This document shows positions 58,140 through 64,000 of a stretch of 64,000 nucleotides of DNA, piece by piece. Origin of the DNA: a bacterium SCSIO 12827 (lineage in GTDB: Bacteria; Pseudomonadota; Alphaproteobacteria; Rhodospirillales; Casp-alpha2). A program made the translations under genes and the position numbers. The notes beneath the pieces are model-generated. The model did not search any database. It saw only the letters and a program-made list of their open reading frames with translations, and was not told the origin of the DNA. Positions within the stretch are counted from its first letter, which is position 1, and every line of letters begins with the position of its first letter. The DNA is taken from NCBI GenBank assembly GCA_024397995.1, contig CP073746.1, positions 1,860,001-1,924,000 on the forward strand, in the 5' to 3' direction.

Positions 58140-58598
58140 ATGAAAAAGATCTTTATCGGGTTCATCGTTCTGATCTGCATCCTGGGCGGCGCCGTCGGCG
58201 TCATGAAATGGATGGAGCTCGGCCCCTTCGCCAACCCCCATGCTGAGGTTGAAAAACCCAAGCGGCCGAGCAAGGGCGAAGCCAAGTTCGTCGAGATGAC
58301 TCCCTTGCTGGTCAACGTTTTCGGCAACGGAAAGGTGCTTGGAAACTTCCAATTCGAATTGAAGCTGGAAGTCTGGAACGACGATCATTTTGCCGAAGTG
58401 CGCAAGATGACACCGGTCTTGAAGGACGCCTTCTTCAAAGATCTTCACACCTTCATCCCGCGCATGTTGAAGGAACAGGACCAGTTGAATTTGGCCATCC
58501 TGCAGCAGCGCTTGCAGCTGCGCGCCGACATCGTCCTGGGCAAGGGTGTGGTGCAGAGCGTGCTGATCCAATCGGTCGTCGACACCCCCCAGAAATAA
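58140..58598 (+). CDS. Membrane-anchored FliL-like protein
   Basis: A 152-residue protein with an N-terminal membrane segment (about 3-23, IFIGFIVLICILGGAVGV) and a periplasmic domain resembling the FliL family: FVEMTPLLVNVFGNGK, FQFELKLEVW, then a helix (LQQRLQLRADIVLGKG) and VVQSVLIQSVV. FliL proteins associate with the flagellar stator; this gene is away from other flagellar genes, so that role is only inferred. Lies 106 bp after thiL. Confidence 0.75.
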   Translation: MKKIFIGFIVLICILGGAVGVMKWMELGPFANPHAEVEKPKRPSKGEAKFVEMTPLLVNVFGNGKVLGNFQFELKLEVWNDDHFAEVRKMTPVLKDAFFKDLHTFIPRMLKEQDQLNLAILQQRLQLRADIVLGKGVVQSVLIQSVVDTPQK

Positions 58599-58666
58599 CC
58601 CGCCATCGGTCGGTTTTTACGGTCCCTGACAGGGGCCTGTGGGGGCCGCGTTCCTGCCCATGGCGG

Positions 58667-58695
58667 TTGCTTTATGAAAAGTCTTTGCGTATGTT
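58667..58695 (+). promoter_or_regulatory. Candidate sigma70 promoter of hppA
   Basis: TTGCTT (58667-58672), 17-base spacer, TATGTT (58690-58695). The predicted transcript would have a leader of about 125 bases before the hppA start. No other feature is seen in the 228-bp gap. Confidence 0.4.
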
Positions 58696-58826
58696 CCCGG
58701 CGGCTTTCCGGTCGGAATCGCATGTTGTGACGCCGGCTGAATAATAATCACAAGGGCCGCCGAATGTTGGGGTAGGGGAGTGTTTATCCCGGCGGCACTA
58801 TTCACATGCATGAAGGATAAACGAGA

Positions 58827-60917
58827 ATGTCGCTTTACACCTTGGTCATCGCTTGCGGTGTCCTGGCGCTACTGTACGGCGCCTATGCCATCCGCTCCGT
58901 CCTGTCGGCGCCTGCCGGCAACGCACGTATGCAGGAAATCGCCGCCGCCATTCAGGAAGGTGCGGCCGCCTACTTGAACCGCCAGTACACCACCGTCGCC
59001 GTCGTCGGCGCCGTGGTCGGCATTCTGCTTGGCCTGAAACTGGGCATGACCGTGGCCATCGGCTACTTCATCGGCGCCATCCTGTCCGGCGTGGCCGGCT
59101 ACATCGGCATGAACGTGTCGGTCCGCGCCAACGTGCGCACCGCCGAGGCGGCCCAGTCCAAGGGCCTGGCCGGCGGTCTGGACGTCGCGTTCAAATCCGG
59201 CGCCGTCACCGGCATGCTGGTGGTCGGCTTGGCGCTGCTTGGCGTCGCCGGCTACTACGTGGCGCTGCGTGAAATGGTCGACACCACGACCGCCGAAGGC
59301 ATGCGCCATGTGCTCGAAGCCCTGGTCGCACTTGGCTTCGGCGCCTCGCTGATCTCCATCTTCGCGCGTCTGGGCGGCGGCATCTTCACCAAGGGTGCGG
59401 ACGTCGGTTCCGACCTGGTCGGCAAGATCGAAGCCGGCATCCCGGAAGACGATCCCCGCAACGCCGGCGTCATCGCCGACAACGTGGGCGACAACGTGGG
59501 TGACTGCGCCGGCATGGCCGCCGACCTGTTCGAAACCTACGCCGTGACCATGGTCGCCACCATGCTGCTGGCCGCCATCTTCTTCACGGGCGCCGCCCAG
59601 GAACAGATGATGCTGTTCCCGCTGATCATCGGCGCCGTCTGCATCGTCGCCTCCGTGGTCGCCACGTGGTTCGTGAAGCTGGGCTCCAGCCAGTCGATCA
59701 TGGGTGCCCTGTACAAGGGCTTCATCGCTTCGGCCGTGATCTCCGCAGCGTTGATCGGCGGCATCGTGTCCATGTTCATCGGCTGGGAAACGGTCATTCA
59801 GATGGGCGCCAAGACGGTGACCGGCACGCAGCTGTTCATCGCGGCTCTGACCGGCCTGGGCGTCACCGGCCTGATCGTGTGGATCACCGAATACTACACC
59901 GGCACCGACTACCGCCCGGTGAAGAGCGTCGCCGCGGCTTCCGAAACCGGCCATGCAACCAACGTGATCCAGGGTCTCGCCGTGTCCATGGAAGCGACCG
60001 CCATGCCGGTGATCGTGATCTGCGCCGGCATCATCATCTCCTACCTCAATGCCGGACTGTTCGGCATCTCCATCGCCGCGACGACCATGCTGGCCCTGGC
60101 CGGTATGGTGGTGGCGCTCGACGCCTTCGGCCCGGTGACGGACAACGCCGGCGGCATCGCCGAGATGGCGGAACTGCCGGACAACGTGCGCACCACCACC
60201 GACGCGCTGGACGCCGTGGGCAACACGACGAAGGCCGTGACCAAGGGCTACGCCATCGGTTCCGCCGGTTTGGCCGCCCTGGTGCTGTTCGCCGCTTATA
60301 CGGAGGACCTCAAGCACTACTTCCCGGACGTCAAGGTGACCTTCTCCCTGCAGGACCCCTACGTGGTGATCGGCCTGTTCATCGGCGGCCTGCTGCCGTA
60401 TCTGTTCGGCGCCATGGGCATGATGGCCGTGGGCCGCGCGGGCGGTCAGGTGGTCGTCGAAGTGCGCCGCCAGTTCCGCGAGATCAAGGGCATCATGGAA
60501 GGCACCGCCAAGCCGGAATACGGCAAGTGCGTTGACATCCTGACCAAGGCCGCGATCAAGGAAATGATCGTCCCGTCCATGCTGCCGGTGCTCGCACCCG
60601 CAGTCATGTACTTCGTGGTCAACGCGATCGGCGGTCAGTCCGCGGCGTTCTCCGCGCTCGGCGCCATGCTCATGGGCACCATCGTCACCGGCCTGTTCGT
60701 CGCGCTGTCGATGACCTCCGGCGGCGGTGCCTGGGACAACGCCAAGAAGTACATCGAAGACGGCAACCACGGCGGCAAGGGCTCCGACGCCCACCACGCG
60801 GCCGTGACGGGCGACACCGTCGGTGACCCCTACAAGGACACCGCCGGCCCGGCCGTCAACCCGATGATCAAGATCATCAACATCGTGGCGATCCTGCTGC
60901 TGGCGATTCTCGCCTAA
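58827..60917 (+). CDS. hppA: K+-insensitive H+-translocating pyrophosphatase
   Basis: Integral membrane pump that uses pyrophosphate hydrolysis to export protons. The 696-residue protein has about 16 hydrophobic segments, the pyrophosphate site [18 protein letters not shown] and [20 protein letters not shown], and the C-terminal [14 protein letters not shown]. The motif [15 protein letters not shown] has Lys where K+-dependent enzymes have Ala, marking the K+-independent class. Start follows AAGGA by 11 bases. A strong terminator follows. Codons are very biased, suggesting high expression. Confidence 0.98.
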   Translation: MSLYTLVIACGVLALLYGAYAIRSVLSAPAGNARMQEIAAAIQEGAAAYLNRQYTTVAVVGAVVGILLGLKLGMTVAIGYFIGAILSGVAGYIGMNVSVRANVRTAEAAQSKGLAGGLDVAFKSGAVTGMLVVGLALLGVAGYYVALREMVDTTTAEGMRHVLEALVALGFGASLISIFARLGGGIFTKGADVGSDLVGKIEAGIPEDDPRNAGVIADNVGDNVGDCAGMAADLFETYAVTMVATMLLAAIFFTGAAQEQMMLFPLIIGAVCIVASVVATWFVKLGSSQSIMGALYKGFIASAVISAALIGGIVSMFIGWETVIQMGAKTVTGTQLFIAALTGLGVTGLIVWITEYYTGTDYRPVKSVAAASETGHATNVIQGLAVSMEATAMPVIVICAGIIISYLNAGLFGISIAATTMLALAGMVVALDAFGPVTDNAGGIAEMAELPDNVRTTTDALDAVGNTTKAVTKGYAIGSAGLAALVLFAAYTEDLKHYFPDVKVTFSLQDPYVVIGLFIGGLLPYLFGAMGMMAVGRAGGQVVVEVRRQFREIKGIMEGTAKPEYGKCVDILTKAAIKEMIVPSMLPVLAPAVMYFVVNAIGGQSAAFSALGAMLMGTIVTGLFVALSMTSGGGAWDNAKKYIEDGNHGGKGSDAHHAAVTGDTVGDPYKDTAGPAVNPMIKIINIVAILLLAILA

Positions 60918-60946
60918 ACCAGGGCCTTCGCGAACCTAATACGACG

Positions 60947-60978
60947 AAGCCCCGGGGCGGTTTGCTCCGGGGCTTTTT
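60947..60978 (+). terminator. Intrinsic terminator of hppA
   Basis: Perfect 9-bp stem AAGCCCCGG (60947-60955) / CCGGGGCTT (60967-60975) with an 11-base loop, running into a five-T tract (60974-60978). It lies 30 bases past the hppA stop. The opposite orientation has no T-run, so it serves hppA only. Confidence 0.88.
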
Positions 60979-61032
60979 CGTGTCTGATCGAGCGAGAAAA
61001 AGAAGGACGGACAGCCAAGCCCGCTCGCTACG

Positions 61033-61551
61033 TTACGGCAGGCCGCCAGTCGGGCCGCCCGGCGTGACGGTGTCGGTGTTGTTTTTGTTGAAGCGCCCCA
61101 TGTTGTTGAACAACTGATCCCAGAAGGTGATCTCGTTGCCGGATGTCGGCGTGATCCGCTCGACATGTTTGATATCCTGGGCCGAGGACAGGTCGAGTTT
61201 CTTGACCTCCTTGACCAGTCCCTTGTCGCTGAAACGGACCATGATCACATTGCGCTCCAGAACTTTGGGCGCCATGAAGGCAAAGGTTTCCGTCTTTTCG
61301 CTGATATAGAGCCAAAGGTGCGAATCGAAAGGCGTGACGCTGGACGGAGAACCCAGAATTTCCGCCACCTCTTCGCGACTCATATCGCCGGGCACGACTT
61401 CGGCCAAGCGTTCGGAATCCGGCAGATTACCGCGCACCGCGACCCGCGTGGCGCACCCCGCAACGGCCACGGACACCAGCACGGCGGCCGTCAGGCCAAG
61501 CCAGGGGCGGGCGGTGATGAGATTGCGGTAGGTCTTGGGATTTCGTGTCAT
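61033..61551 (-). CDS. bamE: Outer membrane assembly lipoprotein BamE (SmpA/OmlA)
   Basis: Accessory lipoprotein of the beta-barrel assembly machine. The 172-residue precursor has an N-terminal hydrophobic segment ending in the lipobox VAGC (Cys33) and the BamE fold: VVPGDMSREEVAEILGSPS, then WLYISEKTETFAF and an extended C-terminal tail rich in Asn/Gly/Pro (about 140-172). Convergent with hppA and divergent from the bc1 chaperone gene. Confidence 0.92.
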   Translation of the reverse strand: MTRNPKTYRNLITARPWLGLTAAVLVSVAVAGCATRVAVRGNLPDSERLAEVVPGDMSREEVAEILGSPSSVTPFDSHLWLYISEKTETFAFMAPKVLERNVIMVRFSDKGLVKEVKKLDLSSAQDIKHVERITPTSGNEITFWDQLFNNMGRFNKNNTDTVTPGGPTGGLP

Positions 61552-61697
61552 GTTCGGCCGGTGGCGATCTTCTTGCGTGCAAGGCCCGGCACGACTTGCT
61601 AAACGGACCCGGTAAATCGGACTTGATAATTAGTCACGCGAGTGCGCATGTCCAGGGCCCATATGGCGGTTTTTCCCCAAATCCGGTTCAAACGGCG

Positions 61698-62252
61698 ATG
61701 ATCCTATCCCTTTTCAAGCGTTCTTCCGGCGCCAAGACCGCACGCAGCCTGTATGGCGACGTCGTGCGTCAGGCACGCCAACCCGCGTTCTATGGGGCCG
61801 GCGGCGTCGCCGACACGGAAGACGGCCGCTACGATCTGATCCTGCTGCACATGTTCCTGGTTCTGGAACGCCTGAACCGCGTATCCCCGGACCCGGTCAA
61901 GCTGAAACAGGACCTGTTCGACGTGCTGTTCGAGGATCTGGACCTCAATCTGCGCGAAATGGGATTCGGCGACGAGGGCGTGCGCCGGCGTATCCAGAGG
62001 ATGGTCGAGGGCTTCTATGGCCGTATGACCGCCTACCGCGAGGGTCTGACGGGCGGCGAGGGGGCTCTGGAGGGCGCCCTGCGCCGTAACCTTTACCGCA
62101 ACGCCACGCCCCCTGATGCCGCCGTGGTGCGCCTGGCAGGCTACGTACGGGCCCAGACGGCAAGTCTGACGGCCCTAGGGGATGCGGACCTGCTTGCCGG
62201 GCGCGTTGCGTTCACGGGCCCTGAATGGGCACCGGAGGGGGACGGGCAATGA
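61698..62252 (+). CDS. Ubiquinol-cytochrome c chaperone family protein
   Basis: A 184-residue helical protein of the CBP3/UQCC family, which in mitochondria assists assembly of cytochrome b into complex III. The central segment YDLILLHMFLVLERL, then KQDLFDVLFEDLDLNLREMG and RRIQRMVEGFYGRMTAYREG is characteristic. The Met at 61698 begins the conserved part. It is followed by yceD with an ATGA overlap. Implies a cytochrome bc1 complex elsewhere. Confidence 0.9.
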   Translation: MILSLFKRSSGAKTARSLYGDVVRQARQPAFYGAGGVADTEDGRYDLILLHMFLVLERLNRVSPDPVKLKQDLFDVLFEDLDLNLREMGFGDEGVRRRIQRMVEGFYGRMTAYREGLTGGEGALEGALRRNLYRNATPPDAAVVRLAGYVRAQTASLTALGDADLLAGRVAFTGPEWAPEGDGQ

Positions 62253-62791
62253 CCGCCGGTGTTTTTCCTTTGAGCCAACCGGTTCAGGTGAGCGACCTGC
62301 TGCGCGGCGATGTCGTGTCCCTGACCATCGACGCCGACGATGACGAACGCCGGGCATTGGCCGATTTCCTGGACATTCCCGAAGTCAAATCCCTGGTTGC
62401 GCGCGTCAAACTGCGGGCCGAGCCGGGGCGCCGGTTCGTCCTGGACGGAACCGTTGTCGCCGACCTGGTGCAGTCCTGCGTGGTCACTCTGGAGCCGGTC
62501 GAGACCCGTGTCGAAGGGCCGATTCGCCACGTTTACATCGATACGCCCCCTGAAAATGAAGATGCCGACCTTGACCCCTTCGACGACGATTCTCCCGATC
62601 TGATCGAGGGCGGCGTGATTGATGCCGGTGCAGCGGTTTGCGAGTATACGGCCCTGGAAATGGAGCCTTATCCCCGCGCCAAAGACGCGCCGACGGTCGA
62701 AAATACGGCCCAGAACGGAGGCGGGGAGGCCGATCCGCCCAAAAACAACCCCTTCGCGGTCCTTGCGAAACTGCGCGATGTTGAAAAATAA
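62249..62791 (+). CDS. yceD: YceD/DUF177 family protein
   Basis: A 180-residue member of the DUF177 family, usually encoded beside rpmF and linked to 23S rRNA/large-subunit assembly in plants and bacteria. Key blocks: LARVKLRAEPGRRFVLDG-type strand, then VVADLVQSCVVTLEPVETRV with the conserved Cys, an acidic DADLDPFDDDSPDLIEGG region, and ALEMEPYPRAKD. The ATG at 62249 follows GGAGGGG and overlaps the previous stop. Ends with NPFAVLAKLR. Confidence 0.93.
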   Translation: MTAGVFPLSQPVQVSDLLRGDVVSLTIDADDDERRALADFLDIPEVKSLVARVKLRAEPGRRFVLDGTVVADLVQSCVVTLEPVETRVEGPIRHVYIDTPPENEDADLDPFDDDSPDLIEGGVIDAGAAVCEYTALEMEPYPRAKDAPTVENTAQNGGGEADPPKNNPFAVLAKLRDVEK

Positions 62792-62851
62792 TGGTGGGTT
62801 AGCGCTTGCAGGTAAAAGCGAGATTGTTTAAGTAACCGGCTTTGCGCCGCA

Positions 62852-62877
62852 GGCGGTTCGCCGCCCGGGCGTTTTTT
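62852..62877 (+). promoter_or_regulatory. TTCG-tetraloop hairpin and T-run in the rpmF leader
   Basis: Stem GGCGG (62852-62856), loop TTCG, stem CCGCC (62861-62865), then six bases and a run of six T (62872-62877). It lies 19 bases before the rpmF start. It could be a leaky terminator or a feedback element on L32 and PlsX expression. Confidence 0.45.
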
Positions 62878-62896
62878 GAATGAAGGTGTAGTCAAC

Positions 62897-63082
62897 ATGG
62901 CTGTTCCAAAGAAGAAGATCTCGAAGTCGAAAAGGGACATGAGGCGAGCCCATCACCGCTTGTCGCCGTCTTCGTATAACGAATGCCCCAAGTGCGGTGA
63001 ACTGAAGCGCCCCCACCATGTGTGTCAGGCGTGTGGTCATTATGACGACCGCGAAGTGATCGAAGCCGACGACGCCGCGTAG
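62897..63082 (+). CDS. rpmF: Ribosomal protein L32
   Basis: Large-subunit protein of 61 residues. The start [19 protein letters not shown] is near-universal in proteobacterial L32, followed by a four-cysteine zinc ribbon ([17 protein letters not shown]). Four cysteines are intact, so this is the zinc-binding form. The Met at 62897 has GAAGG upstream; a Met seven codons earlier lies on the hairpin. plsX starts 51 bases later. Confidence 0.98.
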   Translation: MAVPKKKISKSKRDMRRAHHRLSPSSYNECPKCGELKRPHHVCQACGHYDDREVIEADDAA

Positions 63083-63132
63083 CCTGCTTTCCAGGCGCTA
63101 ACACAACGAGGCAGTCGGGAAAGGACATTTCC

Positions 63133-64000
63133 TTGTCGGATAACCTGACGCTCTCCATCGACGCCATGGGCGGGGACAATGCCCCGGACATGGTGGTGGA
63201 AGGCGTGGACACGGCTCTTGAGCGGCTGACGGGTGTCAGTTTTCTCCTGTTCGGTGACGAAGCCCGCCTGAACCCGCTGCTGGACCGGTTTCCCCGGGCC
63301 CGCGCGGCGTGTCAGGTGCGTCATACGGCCGATATCGTGACCAACGACGCCAAGCCGGCCCAGGCACTTCGCCAGGGCCGGAATTCCAGCATGCGCCTGG
63401 CCATCAACGCCGTCGGCGACGGCACGGCCGCGGGTATCGTGTCGGCCGGCAACACCGGTGCGCTCATGGCCATGGCCAAATTCGTGCTCAAGACCTTGCC
63501 GGGCATCGACCGACCCGCCATCGCGACCTATTTCCCGACGCGGCGCGGGGAAAGCGTCATGCTCGACCTGGGCGCCAATGTGGAATGCGATGCCGAGAAC
63601 TTGATCCAGTTCGCGGTGATGGGCGAGGTCTTCGCGCGCAACGTGCTGGGCCTGGAAAAGCCCACCGTCGGCATTCTCAACGTCGGCCAGGAAGACCTGA
63701 AGGGCAACCAGGCGGTCAAACTCGCGTCCAAGGGCTTGATGAATTCCAAGCTTCCGCTGCACTTCCACGGCTTCGTCGAAGGCGACGACATCGGCGCCGG
63801 CACCGTGGACGTGATCGTCACGGACGGGTTCACCGGTAATATCGCGCTCAAGACGGCCGAAGGCACGGCCAAGCTGTTCGGCCAATTCCTGAAGGAAGCC
63901 TTGACCAGCTCCCTACCGGCCAAGCTGGGCGCCATGCTGGCGAAATCGGCGCTCATGACCTTCAAGATGCGGGTCGACCCCCGGCGCTATAACGGGGCCA
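63133..64000 (+). CDS. plsX: Phosphate acyltransferase PlsX, 3' end cut by window
   Basis: Makes acyl-phosphate from acyl-ACP for phospholipid synthesis. 289 codons are seen before the window ends, without a stop; the family is about 340 residues. Start is TTG at 63133, eight bases after AAGGA, giving Met-Ser-Asp-Asn-Leu-Thr and LSIDAMGGDNAPDMVV. Further blocks are IVSAGNTGALMAMAKF, ATYFPTRRGESVMLDLGANV, VGILNVGQEDLKGN, and VDVIVTDGFTGNIALK. rpmF-plsX is a classical pair; fabH would be expected next. Confidence 0.97.
   Translation, partial: MSDNLTLSIDAMGGDNAPDMVVEGVDTALERLTGVSFLLFGDEARLNPLLDRFPRARAACQVRHTADIVTNDAKPAQALRQGRNSSMRLAINAVGDGTAAGIVSAGNTGALMAMAKFVLKTLPGIDRPAIATYFPTRRGESVMLDLGANVECDAENLIQFAVMGEVFARNVLGLEKPTVGILNVGQEDLKGNQAVKLASKGLMNSKLPLHFHGFVEGDDIGAGTVDVIVTDGFTGNIALKTAEGTAKLFGQFLKEALTSSLPAKLGAMLAKSALMTFKMRVDPRRYNGA

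Noticed and set aside
58869-60797. 642-codon open frame antisense to hppA
   Set aside because: Product is His/Asp/Gly-rich with no domain pattern; the sense frame is a complete pyrophosphatase with all active-site motifs.

Overview
The window reads as a gene-dense chromosomal stretch of a GC-rich alphaproteobacterium, most likely from the Rhodospirillales or a neighbouring order. The basis is gene order and domain architecture: a lipoyl domain on PdhB, the lipA-ratA pair facing pncC/pgpA, glyA-nrdR-ribD-ribE-ribB-ribH-nusB-thiL, a bactofilin overlapping an M23 peptidase, Bpt-type leucyltransferase, DUF4169/DUF4170 proteins, K+-insensitive H+-pyrophosphatase and a cytochrome bc1 chaperone. Motility (motAB) and chemotaxis (cheW) genes indicate a flagellated cell. 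I saw no rRNA, tRNA, CRISPR array, insertion sequence or prophage. kdsA is cut by the left edge and plsX by the right edge.

Layout. 1-3310: kdsA (partial), eno, ftsB and two tandem ABM-like proteins. 3379-9648: the pyruvate dehydrogenase operon pdhA-pdhB-pdhC-lpdA-lipA, with a promoter and a densely hairpinned leader, followed by ratA. 10113-11125: pncC and pgpA on the minus strand. 11425-13180: LytM peptidase plus bactofilin. 13225-17990 (minus): a PLP dehydratase, an alpha/beta hydrolase, a HAD hydrolase and a soluble lytic transglycosylase. 18145-20284: dapA, smpB and a molybdopterin oxidoreductase. 20294-22577 (minus): a 28-codon membrane microprotein ORF, a ferric-reductase-like flavocytochrome with atypical codons and a 13-bp inverted repeat at its start, and a GST. 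22805-25299: DUF4170, DUF4169, UDG, NYN nuclease and folK. 25403-34866: rpoZ, the (p)ppGpp enzyme, pdxJ-acpS-lepB-rnc-era-recO and parC. 34882-37769 (minus): bpt, motB, motA. 38046-45816: flavin reductase with an overlapping membrane-linked methyltransferase, ilvA-type dehydratase, penicillin acylase, CoA-transferase, a second alpha/beta hydrolase and cheW. 45830-50585: hemB diverging from icmF, then a small conserved protein. 50773-58598: rpiB, glyA, nrdR, the riboflavin genes, nusB, thiL and a FliL-like protein. 58827-64000: hppA with its terminator, bamE, the bc1 chaperone, yceD, rpmF and plsX.

Most genes are core metabolism, envelope building and translation, packed with 1-20 bp overlaps that imply translational coupling. 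No obvious defence island or biosynthetic cluster is present. The signals most worth follow-up are regulatory or very small: the pdh leader (3415-3514), a palindrome over the icmF -35 box (46970-46983), a CtrA-like site before ftsB (2100-2115), a NrdR-box-like site before nrdR itself (52657-52672), a two-hairpin spacer between rpoZ and the (p)ppGpp enzyme gene, the 28-aa ORF (20294-20380), and the apparently acquired flavocytochrome gene. RibB carries a GTP cyclohydrolase II-like domain without the zinc cysteines, so the GTP cyclohydrolase must be encoded elsewhere.
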